A stretch of 64,000 nucleotides of DNA from Cylindrotheca closterium (Eukaryota; Bacillariophyta; Bacillariophyceae; Bacillariales; Bacillariaceae): positions 1 through 64,000 of the forward strand of contig CAKOGP040002524.1 in NCBI GenBank assembly GCA_933822405.4. The letters run 5' to 3'. Below the pieces are notes generated by a model. It did no database searches and had not been told where the DNA came from. It worked only from the letters and a program-made list of their open reading frames with translations. The position numbers and the translations under genes are program-made. Of this stretch, positions 52,734 to 63,910 are shown piece after piece. The stretch's first letter is position 1. Every line of letters starts with the position of its first letter.

Positions 52734-53402
52734 ATGTCGCTTCAAACTGTTATCAATCAGAACCAGCAAACCATTGCTTTCCTCGAAGCTAAAGAATATT
52801 ACAGCGCGATTGTGTCATCATCGTCTGCGTTGCAGTGCCTTCGTAGCGTCCCACCAATGCAGCACGAAGAACATGAAGGCAATCTCCTGCTTGTTCCAGC
52901 GGCGAAAAGCTCCGTCTCACCATCATCTGACAACGCAATCGATCATTGCATGCTTTTTGCAAACATTCAGGGACACGATGACATACGTGGAAATCAAACA
53001 TTCATGTACAGCCATGCCATTCCATTGCCTCCGAATGTGACTGATCATGCCACCATTACACTCCTTCTCATTTTCAATGCAGCGCTTGCTCATCACTTGG
53101 TGGCAATGCAAGACAAGGAAGATTCACCTAGATTCCTTCGCAGAGCAAACCAATTGTACACATTGGCATACAATTCGTCAGAAGATATCGAGCAGAACCC
53201 TTTGTTTCTCTTTGCTGTGTACAACAATACTGCATTGGTCGATCTACAGATTGGGGACAAGGACTCGTGGAACCCCTGCGTTGAGCACTTGGTTTCCATC
53301 TACATGGTTATGGTGGATGAAGGTTGCACTTCGCGACTACGTCACCTCCAAGGCTTCCTCGAGAGCCTCGTTTCTAGCACCCCAACAGCAGCCGCGGCTT
53401 GA
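52734..53402 (+). CDS. TPR-like hypothetical protein
   Basis: Intronless, 222 residues. The N-terminus (TIAFLEAKEYYSAIVSSSSA) and the middle (LLLIFNAALAHHLVAM, FLRRANQLYTLAY, FLFAVYNNTALVDLQIGD) have the alternating small/large residues of helical TPR-like repeats. I recall similar proteins with FN.ALAHHL as a diatom-restricted family, without known function. No signal peptide or membrane segment. It starts at the first Met of the frame, after AGAGAAA, a plausible leader. It lies isolated in a gene-poor stretch, but codon use looks ordinary. Confidence 0.65.
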   Translation: MSLQTVINQNQQTIAFLEAKEYYSAIVSSSSALQCLRSVPPMQHEEHEGNLLLVPAAKSSVSPSSDNAIDHCMLFANIQGHDDIRGNQTFMYSHAIPLPPNVTDHATITLLLIFNAALAHHLVAMQDKEDSPRFLRRANQLYTLAYNSSEDIEQNPLFLFAVYNNTALVDLQIGDKDSWNPCVEHLVSIYMVMVDEGCTSRLRHLQGFLESLVSSTPTAAAA

Positions 53403-54519
53403 TGAAATCGATGGATAATTTTTTAAAATTTGATGTGACACAACAAGGTTTCGTATGCATACTGTCATAAGTGAGTAGCTCGATTGATGCAATTTGATGC
53501 AATAATATGTAGGTCTAGTGACTATCACTCAAAAGATACGCTATGTGGATGACTCTCGAAAATGTAAAGTCGCAGGCTTGATCTACTTCCTTGGCCTTTG
53601 CCATCGACATTCACTTTATCTGAACAATTGATTCATCCAATCCATTTTTGTCGAAATAGGGTATAATTTCTTTGGATTGACTTAACATAAGCAGAGTAGT
53701 AGTATTTCGCCTGCATACTTTGCTAATCTAGAAAAATCAAAAATCAAAAACAAGAACGTACTCTTTTATATCGTCTGCCATTTGTTCGTCTGCTCCATTT
53801 GGACTATTTATGTACTTCCTTTATTCGAGGAAGCATAATACGCCCAAGCAAGGAAATACAGTACCAGGTATAAGACGAGAGTATAGTCGATGATAGTCCC
53901 AGAATTTATCTCGTTGTCAATAAAAGGAGTCTTCCAATGAGAATCTTTTCATAGTACATATTCCAATCGGCATTCAACTCGAACCATGATGGCGACCAGC
54001 CGCACATGTTATTCAGTTCTCGCACGCCTCTCAATATTTCCTCCTACAGATTGCGGTTAGAACACAATTTTAAAAAAGGTGGGATCTTCTTCTTCCGAGC
54101 TCGAATGACGAGGAACAAGACATACTGTCGAACCTGCTTAACCTGATTGATGATATCAACAGTACCACGTGGTCGACAACCGCCTCTAGCAGAAACAATG
54201 ATCGATCGAGTGTACCACTACTTACATCCAAGATGCCAAAGCGTAGCGCTTCTAAGTACCATAAACCCTTCGGTTGAACAAGTTTCGCCCTATCAATATT
54301 TCAACGAAGAATGCTCTTCTTAAACTCAACCTTACCCTTCTCGTCAAGCCTTATTCGGTACGAGCTGATCACCCACTACCACGGCCTTCTCGACAGACAA
54401 TAAGTCGTCATGGGCATCAGCTCCTAAATAGTTCCTTCGATGGGTCTACTGGCAGGTTCATCCCGAGTGGCATCATGCCTGGTCTGCACCCCTTTCAATA
54501 ATCAAGAACGGGATCCCAA
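53403..54519. other. Gene-poor region
   Basis: About 1.1 kb with no supported gene. The 54100-54520 part may be the decayed 5' portion of the F-box/SPRY relic that follows; only the 54520-54935 match is convincing. Confidence 0.4.
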
Positions 54520-54935
54520 CTTCGATTCATGTCACACCTATAGACTGATATCCAACTTTGAAATAGCAAAGGAGCTACGCGCTCGAATTCGTGTACCTAT
54601 TGATCTCTGCGTCACACTTCGCTAGACCCTTTTGACGAACCATTTCTCGAGGATGAGTGTGTTGGTACAATTGGCCTGACGAAAGACAGCAGCATTTGAT
54701 TGTCGAGTGGATGAGCTACCAGCCAGGTTGGGATAGCGATAGTTTTGGTTACCGCAATGATACTGGTTCTCCCTACCATGGTGGTTTCAATGGAAGTTCA
54801 AAGTGCGACAATTCAACGGAACACCCCATCTAAACGACAGATTTGTTACCAGTGGTGGGTATCGATTCCAAGGATACTGTGGTGGTTAATTACGGAGGCG
54901 CTGGCAAACCTTTCGTGTTTGATCTGGCAGACTAG
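54520..54935 (+). pseudogene. F-box/SPRY gene relic (SPRY part)
   Basis: Two blocks match the SPRY domain of the gene at 46944. Bases around 54523-54570 resemble its HVTPRLVSYFEIS region at DNA level (CATGTCAC.CC.A...GACTG). Bases 54712-54935 encode YQPGWDSDSFGYRNDTGSPYHG, matching LPGWDMTSFGYHGDNGGLYHG, and after a deletion and stop LLPVVGIDSKDTVVVNYGG, matching FYPVVGMGSKDTVHVNYGG, ending in a stop at the equivalent position. Most of the middle of the SPRY domain is missing. Confidence 0.6.
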
Positions 54936-55467
54936 TGCCAACGACAACAGCAATATCTGCCGCCGAAACGAAGGATTTCTCGAAAGCAGCAAGCTATGGT
55001 GACCACTTTTATGAAATTTGACTATTTTATATAGCTCATCCGCTACAACAACTGCAGATCTATTTGTAGCCGGTAGTGCTTGTACTATTACCATGACCAA
55101 GCGAAGCAATCATATAATAACACCAAAATGCCGAAATGGTTAGCATACCCACTGTGCCTCATTGCTTTGAGACTGCGTACCCTGCTCCCTACTCGAAGAG
55201 ATATGAGACATAACCAACATTAAAATGCCAGTATCCCTTACCGACCACATGAAACGGCAAATGCCCTGCTTTAATGCCAGTCAAAATTCACCGCACCGTG
55301 TATTCCAGCCATAGCATCATATTGCATGGATTTTAGGAAAGCATCATATGTCTCACAATAGCTTAGTGCAAAGGCTAAAAATCATAACTAAAACGGTATG
55401 GCTAATAGGACCTACTGATATTAAATAGGCAATTTCAATATTTAAAAAAAGTACAAAATATATTTTC
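54936..55467. other. Gene-poor region
   Basis: About 530 bases with no recognised feature, apart from the 3' flank of psb28 at the end. Confidence 0.4.
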
Positions 55468-55905
55468 TTAAGCTTTCGAGAATCCAAGTCCATTGTCTTC
55501 ACCATATCGTTCCATAAATCTCATGAATCGGTCCCATTCTTCAGGGCTCTTCATGACAAATGTTGATTCAATGGCTTGTGGCTTTCCGTTGCTGAACTTG
55601 GCGTTGACGTCGGTCGTCGAAATTTCCCCCTCTTCGTCAATCATGAACATGCCAGTGACATCGCCTTCTGCGGCTGTGTTGGCATCAAAGACATTAGGAC
55701 TGACGAATTGGAAGGTAGCAACTCCTGACGATCCATCACGAGCACGGGTCAGCTTGATGTCGGGGACAACCTTTTCCTTGAGTCCTCGGACAAATTGAAT
55801 TTCCGCCGAGAGAGAAGTAACTCCAAGGCGTTGGGATGATGGGGATGTAGGAGCAAAGGCGGAAGCCAGGGGAGCGAGAGAAGCGATGATAGCAAGGACC
55901 TTCAT
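55468..55905 (-). CDS. psb28: Photosystem II assembly factor Psb28, plastid-targeted
   Basis: Intronless, 145 residues. The mature part is Psb28: [51 protein letters not shown] and [20 protein letters not shown], ending LGFSKA, close to cyanobacterial Psb28 (about 112 residues). Psb28 associates with a PSII assembly intermediate containing CP47. The leader [21 protein letters not shown] is a signal peptide with the ASAFAP motif, the diatom signature for transport across four membranes into the plastid, followed by a Ser-rich transit segment. So this is a nuclear gene. In the plastid genomes of several model diatoms psb28 is plastid-encoded, as I recall, so a nuclear copy suggests transfer in this lineage or an extra copy. 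Confidence 0.92.
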   Translation of the reverse strand: MKVLAIIASLAPLASAFAPTSPSSQRLGVTSLSAEIQFVRGLKEKVVPDIKLTRARDGSSGVATFQFVSPNVFDANTAAEGDVTGMFMIDEEGEISTTDVNAKFSNGKPQAIESTFVMKSPEEWDRFMRFMERYGEDNGLGFSKA

Positions 55906-56427
55906 TGTATTGAAAAACTGAGTGTTTGTAAAATGTATGGAGCTGGCTGTAGAAATACTGTAGCTGTTTGTGTAATGATGATGAGTGATGACACAGATGA
56001 ACGATGTGTTCGGATCAGGTCTAATGATGTAGGTCGGATGTCGTATGTCGTTTTATATAAAGATACGTGGTTCCTACGAGGTGAGTGAGAAGTTGTGTGA
56101 CGTGGTGAAATGACTAAAATGATCCATTCATTCGATTTCAGCATTGACTAAAATGAAGTCTTATCGGTTGAGTCCTATGGTACCTGGTACCTGGTACTCT
56201 CTACAGTATTATTCATTACAGTAGGTGTGATCTGTATCGGAATTGGTATCTGCTGCAAAGCTTGTTCGGAGAGTGGGTATGATATAGATAGAGTACAGGG
56301 AAAAAGTCTCGGTACTTTGCAGTTTGGGTACTGCTAGCGCTACTAATCTCACGATCTAGGAGGTTGCCTGTTATAGTTTAGATTGGGTCGCCGGTCTGCG
56401 TTCCATCTCTATACGATTAGTATCATG
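55906..56427. other. Upstream region of psb28
   Basis: About 520 bases between psb28 and the 3' end of the next minus-strand gene; it contains the psb28 promoter. TGGTACCTGGTACCTGGTACT near 56178 is a short tandem repeat. Nothing else is seen. Confidence 0.45.
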
Positions 56428-57159
56428 CTAGTAGGCATGGAATGGCTTGAATCGCATCGATTGGGTTTTCTTGCTGGGTGCTGCACCAAGAAGCAGTGAT
56501 GCAACAAAAATAGCACTTGAAACGAACAGAATTGACTCGGTTCTATGGATCCTCCTAATGAAAGATGAATCACAATCATCCTCTTGCTCCTTAGCTGCAT
56601 CTGGAAGCTTGGAGGCATGGGTCTCACGATCATTCGCGGCATGGAAGCTCGCACAGTCCCTAGCAATGGCATCCGGGCTTGATTTCAAATTCGGCATGTT
56701 CGCACTTGTTGTACTTGCTGTATCGTCGTCGAAAATAATGGACATAGAATGATGAAAACCATCCTGAGGGTTGGCTTCTCCCTCTGCTGATGCTTCGCAA
56801 CGAATCTGCCGTTCTCTTGTGTTGATAGACAGTCGTCCCAACTCCATCTCAGCCCACTCTAGCTCTTCTTTTAGACTTTGGTTGGATCCGACGCTGTTAT
56901 AATCATCTTCATCGTCCGTGTCGAACATTATGGATGCCGCCAATGTGATATTGCTTGCAGGAGTAGCTCCTCCTCGTCCTCCTCGGCTACGCTCACTCAG
57001 TTTCATCCAGTTTTCGCGTTGTTCCAACATCTGTTCCAGCTTACTAACTTCCTCTTGCAAGAATGAAGGGGGAGTATACGCAGATTCGTAAGATTCTTGT
57101 GGTTTCGCTTGAATAGTTTTGAAGTTGTTATTGTCTTCATTGTCATTTGTTCCATTTTC

Positions 57160-57194
<35 letters not shown>

Positions 57195-57468
57195 TTGTTG
57201 TGGTCCCAATCAAAGGTATTCCTCTTGTTTCCTTGAGTCTCCTTTGGGGCGCTCGGCATAATTGACGGCATGGTATTTGCATGGTTATTGATAAGTTCAT
57301 TTGTATCGATGACTGAATCTGATGGTCTGCAGTTTTTTTTGTGGAAAGAAGGAAGAGCCTTGTTATGGTTGTTTCGATCATGATCGTCAATCTTGTGATG
57401 TGCAATTTCTCCATCCGCATTGGTCGCGCGATGCGAGAAAATGATTGGACATCACCGCTGACGAACAC
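56428..57468 (-). CDS. Ser-rich protein with C-terminal membrane anchor
   Basis: Open frame of 346 codons, not recognised. A Ser run near residue 90-102 is encoded by a (TCA/GAT)n trinucleotide repeat (57160-57193). Residues about 133-152 form a predicted coiled coil (QEEVSKLEQMLEQRENWMKL), and IMFDTDDEDDYNSVGSNQ and SIIFDDDTASTTSANMP form two related acidic motifs. The C-terminus has one hydrophobic span (SILFVSSAIFVASLLLGAA) followed by a basic tail (SKKTQSMRFK), a tail-anchor layout. The first 60 residues are basic and of doubtful coding quality, so the true start may be internal (Met near residue 21, or later) or on an upstream exon. Confidence 0.5.
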
Positions 57469-58221
57469 CTACGAACGTCGGTACATTTATTGCCAAACGG
57501 GGATATTTTGACTCCGGCGATTCGAAATCCGAATTGTCCCGCCACACATCTGTTTGGGATTCACCACGTCATAATATCTTGCTCAAATAAGAACCATACC
57601 GGTAGCATACTACAGTACCACCTCAGCATCCAAACCGAACACATTCGTGACGGAGTCCAAGCAACAGTGTGAAGTCATCACCTCTGTGGTACCGTATCTG
57701 GTACCTGCAACTTGGCTTGGTTTTGTCCAGGAGTAGTGGTATTAGCTGCCTACCGGTAGCTCTACCAACCACCCTGCTAAGAAGGCAGCACCAATCGGCC
57801 GAGGCTGGAAGAGCCGCATGGAAAGAGGAAGGGACAAACTTTTATTACGTGATGCAACAATAGTCAATGCACCAATATGATAGATGATGTTTAGGGATGG
57901 GGTTACCATACCGGTACAGTCTACAGTCTACAGTCTACATTACAGTGCCTGCTACCGGTGCGATGGATGAAACCAATCAGCATCTCGCGATGCGATTGAT
58001 TATCGTGGTCTGTTCTCCATCCGAAAGTAGAGACGAAACTGACGACGGGCAGTGCAAATGACAAAAAACAATGATATGTCTGTGACTAATACCGGTAGCC
58101 GGTAGGTACACGTACGTGTGTACACGTACTATAAAATATTGAACAGCGATGTTAATTCAAAGATTTGTTTTTCTTGCAGAGATATCAAAAAAGGCGATTA
58201 CAAAAAAAATCCTTTGCTACA
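57469..58221. other. Intergenic region rich in TACCGGTA
   Basis: 750 bases between the divergent gene starts at 57468 and 58222. It holds four TACCGGTA octamers (57597, 57751, 57909, 58090), the densest cluster in the window, and a GTCTACA triple repeat at about 57918-57938. It must contain both promoters. Confidence 0.5.
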
Positions 58222-60383
58222 ATGAAGCTCTCAAACCTTGCACTGCTTCTTAGTGCCACCGCTACTGTCTACTATGCAGAAGCACAGTCCGTGGAAACTT
58301 GCAAACAGGGAGGAAGCGGCATGGTATCTACTGCCGATCCTGCAGCCACCGAGGTTGGATTTAAAATCTTGGAGGACGGTGGCACGGCTGTCGATGCCAT
58401 GGTCGCTGTTCAAGCTGTGCTGGGGTTGGTGGAGCCTCAGTCGTCGGGTCTTGGTGGTGGCTCGTTTGCCGTTTACTACGACGCATCAACCAGCTCCATT
58501 ACTACTTTTGATGGAAGAGAAACTGCGCCCATGGCCGCAACCGAAGATCGATTTGCTACCTTTCCTCCTGGGCTCCAGGGATTTGTCGGAGCTTGGCAAG
58601 GTGGTTTGTCAGTAGGGGTACCTGGTACCCCTCTTTTACTCGAAACCATGCTCGAAAAATATGGCAGCAAATCCATGAGCGAGTTGTTTCAGCCAGCGAT
58701 TGATCTTGCCACCAATGGATTCCTGTTGAGTGCCCGTACCTTCGGATTGGCTTCGTTTCTGTTTGGCCTCGTCAATCAAGGAAGTTGCGACCAGCGACTT
58801 TTTTTCGCGACCCAATGGCTTTCGAGTACATGATGATCAATGAAACCTGTCAAGTCAAGAGTCCGGGAACCAACTTGACGAATCCAGAGTATGCCGCCAC
58901 TCTCGAAAAGATTGCTACCATGGGTGCAAAGGAAGGCTTTTACACTGGAGACATGGCCGACGCCATTGCTGCTGGTAAGTGATTCATGTACGACTTGTTG
59001 TATTGTATCATGTATATAGAATCGACTGACTTGACTTAACTCACTCGCATTCCTTCGTTTCACTTACTTTTGCTTCCAGCTGTTCAAAACGACCTTGGTA
59101 TCCCTGGAGACATGGTCGTGGCAGATTTGGAAAGCTATACAGTGATTGAGCGAGAACCAGTGTGTGTCGACATTGGCACCGATTCGGTCTGCGGTATGGG
59201 TCCTCCTTCATCCGGTGGATTGGCTGTTGGGCAAATGATGGCTCTGTTGGAACAAGTTCAAGACAAACTGGTCAAATCCACCATGGTGGATGATACTAAT
59301 GCCTCGGTTCTCGACCCGACCAATGTCCATTTGTTCACTCAAGCTGGCCGATTGGCTTTTGCCGATCGCAACAAATTTGTTGGTGACCCTGACTTTACCA
59401 GCGTGCCGTCCGAAGGAATGCTCAATAAGGAATATCTTGCTGATCGAGCATTGTTGATAAATGCTACCAGTGATATGGGCACGGCCATGCCCGGAGTTCC
59501 TCCTGGTTCAGCGGGTATGCAAATGGCTATGGATTCATCTGTCAAGAATACAGGAACCTAGCACATTTCCATTGTCGATTCGTATGGCAATGCTGTATCC
59601 TTGACGTCGTCTATTGAAGCTCCATTTGGTAATGGAGTCATGGTGAATGGTTTCTTTTTGAATAATGAACTGACCGATTTTTCATTCGCTGCTGCTGATG
59701 GCGATGGCAATCCAATCGCTAACCGTGTGCAAGGTGGCAAACGTCCTCGCAGCAGCATGTCGCCCACCATTGTCATGAAGGAAGGAGTAGGTACTACTAC
59801 TACAACACCAAAACTGCTCAGTGGATCGCCTGGTGGCGGGAATATCATCGCATACACCGCACAATCGTTGTGGAGTGTACTCGAATTTGGAATGGACCCA
59901 CAAGCGGCAATCAATGTCCCCCATTATATGAACAACAATGGCGGGACGAGCTTGGAAGATCCGACTTCTGCTGAAGGATTGATGGACTACGATGCGGAAG
60001 CCTTGAAGATGACTCTCGAAACCGAATTTGGACATGAATCTGTCAGTATTGCGAATGACTTGACTAGTGGTTTGGCAATGATCTTGGTCGAGGATGAGTA
60101 TTGGATTGGTGGTGCTGATCCACGTCGGGGTGGAGCAGTTGGTCCAAATATCGGAAATGATTGCGCTGACAATAATAGTACAATGGTGACAGCTCCACCA
60201 ACCCCTAGTCCAAATGCCGGTGGGATGACAACCTCTCCACCAACCCTCAGTTCCGATTCCGAAAGCACTCCTCCCGCAACCGCAAGTGACGACGAGTCTG
60301 GTAGTGCTTGCAACTCGATTGTGGTGGGTCTTCTTTTGTCTACAGCCGCATCGGCCTTTTTGCTTGCATGCACCCTCGCATAA
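58222..60383 (+). pseudogene. Gamma-glutamyltransferase gene, frameshifted and interrupted
   Basis: Encodes a gamma-glutamyltransferase-family protein (hydrolysis/transfer of gamma-glutamyl groups from glutathione): signal peptide (LALLLSATATVYYAEA), then GGTAVDAMVAVQAVLGLVEP and SSGLGGGSFAVYYD of the large subunit, and small-subunit features (HISIVDSYGNAVSLTSS, FGNGVMVNGFFLNNE, SPGGGNIIAYTAQSLW). A frame change near 58770-58800 (a net two extra bases around AAGG and a T7 run) breaks the large subunit. An in-frame TAG at 59559-59561 replaces the residue after the presumed catalytic Thr (GT/stop/HIS where the family has TTH). An intron 58975-59079 is intact. The C-terminus is hydrophobic (VVGLLLSTAASAFLLACTLA), GPI- or membrane-anchor-like. 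Sequencing error is the main alternative. Confidence 0.75.
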
Positions 60384-61368
60384 AAGCAAGTCTATTGTAA
60401 GACTTCAGTTCACGCTTCTCACTTTAAACAAGCATTATGATAAAGCATTGAAGTAGCAAACTAGGAGGTACTGTTATATGTGACGCCTTCGCCAGCTGGC
60501 TATAAGCTTTGCTTCGGCTCCCCATCGCCTATAGAAGCGGATTGCTTCGTCCATCCGCTCGTTGGACAAAGAGCTGGGGTTATAAGGCTGGTTGTACCTT
60601 CTCCGGTATCTTTTTTTCTTTCTTGCTTGCTTGATAGAATAATCTCTCAGCATGATGGTCCCTTTCTGAATCTGGTCGATATTATTCCATTTCCGCTCTA
60701 CCGTTATTCCGAGCGAAAAGGTCATTCGTCCTTCTGGTTCCAATGTGGTGATGAACTCAATAATAACAAAGTGTGGATTCATTCATTCCCCAGCGTCCGT
60801 CGATAGCACAATTCATTCAGTCAACGGTTCAGTCTTGGATTTGTCGTCTATGCTTAGCAATGCCATGATAAGAATGGGGCGGGTTGACTATGAACTTGCT
60901 TGTTGATGACATTATTCATCAGGCAGTCCAAACTCCTCACCGCCAACGCAGCGCGATGACGATTCATCATTCAATGATTCGTTTCCCTCAGCTTAATATT
61001 CACATGATGACATGATGAGTTGAATGTATATCGAGATGAAGGACGACGGTACTCTGCTTTATGATGTGGTCCTCAGCAAGCGCACGATGACATTGCCTGA
61101 TTGGGATCAATGATTGCCATATACTTTATTTGTACCCTCTCGAATCCTCTTCGCTTATTATTTGTGTGTGCGCGTGTACGTACGTGCGTACATGCGTGTA
61201 CGGAAATTCTTGTCAGGATCTGCGCATAATAAAAGAAGCTCATCGATGAATAGCGTTATTGTTGTTGTTGTCATCCATTTTCAACTTTCATATTGAGCAC
61301 AAGTAGGATCGAGCCCTCTTCAACTGCCACTTGAACCATTGATTCATCAGCAAAGCTACTGGACAACA
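60384..61368. other. Intergenic region, one doubtful small frame
   Basis: About 1 kb. A 102-codon minus-strand frame (60474-60782) is very basic (ARKKKRYRRRYNQPYN) and has no recognisable domain; I leave it uncalled. A TGTGTGCGCGTGTACG stretch lies near 61162-61200. No RNA gene was recognised. Confidence 0.4.
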
Positions 61369-62763
61369 ATGACAACAATGACAAAAGACAAAAGCAATAA
61401 GAAGAAATTCTACAAGCTGAATCTCGCAGAGTTGCCAGACGATCTCTTTGATAAATCTGTCCCAGTTTCCAAATGGCTCGACTTGGCAACCTGCGTGGAA
61501 GACAAATTCCCTCCGAATTCATTGAACAAGACGCCGCCCATTGATCGACAAGTTGAGATCGAAAGAACTGTAGGGATCACGCTGTACATGCTGGGGAATG
61601 TTCTTCCATTTGCGCTTCCCATGCTCTCCTTTGCGGCACTTTTGTCAGACATTGGGTATCTGTGTCTGAAGTGCTTCCTGGTCTACTTTGGAGCCTTGTT
61701 TTGCCTCAACAAGTACTACTTTTTGCCAATCTTTGTCAAGAAATACAAACGCAAGAAATACTTGTCAGATACCGACTATGCGGACAATCAATACCTGTAA
61801 GGAAATCATCATCACCATCAGGCAGCACCATTACCATCATCTAGTATCACTGACGCCATCAATAACATTACTGACATTACTGACACATTATCTTTTTGTC
61901 CTTTCTTTCCAGATACACCGAACGAAACAATCAAAAGTACATGAACTCGCAGTTTGTCTGGCCTGAATCCTTACATCGTCCGTTGATGGAAGAAAAGATG
62001 GGCAAGAGTCAACTACACCAGCCGATGATATTTTGCGCTATTCCCCATGGAGCCGCCCCACTAGGCATAACAGCATATCCCGTTTGGTCCAAACTCTTCA
62101 ACAATCGATTGTGCCATTGGACGTGTGCTCCAGTGGTCCTAAAGCTGCCAATCATCTCGAATTATATGAGACAAATTGGGTACATTCCGGCCAAGTCGAG
62201 ACACATTTTGGATACCCTCACCAAAAAGGAGGACAATATTGGAATCATTTTGGACGGGATCGCTGGGATGTTTCAAAGTCATGATGAGGTGGCTCACATT
62301 CGAGCACGAAAGGGCATTGTCAAGATTGCCCTACGGGCCGGTGCACCACTCGTACCTGTTTATGGATTTGGACACACATCGCTATGGAAAGTCGTCGTTG
62401 ATCCGTTTGGAATTTTGGAAAGACTGTCCGTCAAGATGGATATATCGCTAACACCATTTGTAAGTATATGCATATGTTGACGCTAGCAAAGCATGACATC
62501 CCTCGTTCTCACGTCCATTCTTCCCCATTGACAATAACTATTCTTGCATTCAGTTTGGTCGATTCGGTTGGTTCTTGGGTCCACCGCAACGGGTAGCAGT
62601 CGCCATGTGCCTCGGTGAACCAGTGAGATGTCCCAAGATTGCGGAACCCACTCAAGCGGATATTGATAAGTATCATCAACAATTGCTAGATAGCTACAAG
62701 GAAGTCTTTGAACAGCACAAGGAGGCGTACGGTTGGGGAGACAGGGAGCTACAATTTGTATAG
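61369..62763 (+). CDS. DGAT2: DGAT2-family acyltransferase
   Basis: Exons 61369-61796, 61913-62459 and 62554-62763 (introns of 116 and 94 nt, frame kept at a split CTA and a codon boundary) give 394 residues. It belongs to the diacylglycerol acyltransferase type 2/monoacylglycerol acyltransferase family, which makes triacylglycerol at the ER. A hydrophobic hairpin lies at about 70-115 (VGITLYMLGNVLPFALPMLS, CFLVYFGALFCLNKYYF). The conserved active-site motif (usually HPHG) is IPHGAAPLGITAYP; GIILDGIAGMF, ARKGIVKIALRAGAPLVPVY, GFGHTSLW and FGRFGWFLGPPQRV follow in family order. The C-terminus QHKEAYGWGDRELQFV is also typical. The first position of HPHG is Ile rather than His. The ATG used is the first in frame. 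Confidence 0.9.
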
Positions 62764-62978
62764 AGAAAAATAGAAATTGCTTTCTTCTTGCCTACTAGGA
62801 CTATGGTCGTATCAGCAGTATTTTTCAAAAGTTATCATTACAATATAATACAGCATTATATATCTAATATTTTAATCGTACAGCATTTTGGGAATCAATA
62901 ATCGCCATGGGGAACGTCCTTCCAATCGTTCGTTTTGCGCCGAGAAAGCTATATAGTGCTGCAACTATCTCGGCTTTA

Positions 62979-63910
62979 CTAGAACTTGATCACCTTTAGG
63001 CTAAACGAATCAATGTCATATGACTCTGCCACTAATAGTCCGTCTACCGTCAGACTGTATCCTCCTCCAGACAATCTATATATAGTGTTTCACATATATT
63101 ATTATAAAAAAGCGAGAGTTCATATAAATAGTTTGCGTTAGAAATAAGTTTCGAAGCGGATATTGATCAGAAGAACTACAATCTACAATGACAGACTTAC
63201 CCATTCCCTCGGTAATTCTTCATGAGTAGAATGTATGGAGACTGAGGCAAACACTTTCTTGTTTGGTATGTCTCCCACTTCTCCGATCCCATTTGCGTCA
63301 GAACGCTCTTGCCTTTTGCAACGTTGATAATTTCCCATCCAATAACGCTGCCGTACCGGTATAAACGGAGAAGGAAGACATGAGCACAAAACGGCTGGCT
63401 GGAAAAGAAATAATATATGCAACGAACAGTCACACATCATGCAAAGAAGCAAAAAACTGACCCAGTATCATCACCAGTGAGAAGTGTGAAATCAACTTCC
63501 TTTTCATTCCATGCGCAGCTAATCACAGAACCAATGACGCCACCACTACCCCCCTGTGCACCGCTCGAGCCACGACAAAAGGAGCCCGAACTATCCCATT
63601 GCGTGCATCCGATCTGCTTGATCCATTGGACGGAGGCCCTATTGATTCCAGAGTAGACTCCCGGTCTTTGTCGGAAACCGCAGCCTGCACCCCAAGAAGC
63701 AATGCCTGCAAAAAAACATCAATGTGCAAAAAAACAAAAATGAGGATGTGATCCAATCATGATCTATGATAGATATCCAAGAATAACAGATATATCGGAA
63801 AGCTACCGAATATATATACTCACCAACTTGCACGTGCTGGTTTCCAACCACACGAACCAGTGGACCACCCGAATCTCCTTGGCAGGAGTCGCTACCGCCC
63901 TCTTGGTAAC
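62979..63910 (-). CDS. Trypsin-like serine protease, 3' part, with C-terminal domain (partial)
   Basis: Four exons at the 3' end of a gene that runs off the window: 63910-63824, 63705-63462, 63398-63201 and 63075-62979, each join keeping the frame with GT-AG introns (one donor is GTCAGT). The first visible exon has the S1 catalytic serine motif (GGSDSCQGDSGGPLV), and the next has GIASWGAGCGFRQRPGVYSG and the closing helix VQWIKQ. The His and Asp of the triad would be in exons beyond 63911. After the protease comes a region with Cys (CTQWDSSGSFCRGSSG) and a C-terminal beta-like domain ending SGGGYSLTVDGLLVAE, of a kind I associate with diatom secreted proteases (often with a DGICC loop before GSY.VTVDG). 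Substrate unknown; probably secreted. Confidence 0.75.

Noticed and set aside
59070..60383. TAG at 59559 as a recoded or selenocysteine-like codon
   Set aside because: TAG is not known to be recoded in diatom nuclei, and the upstream frame change points to a pseudogene.
60474..60782. 102-codon basic minus-strand frame
   Set aside because: Arg/Lys-rich composition without domain, signal or conserved neighbour; likely chance.
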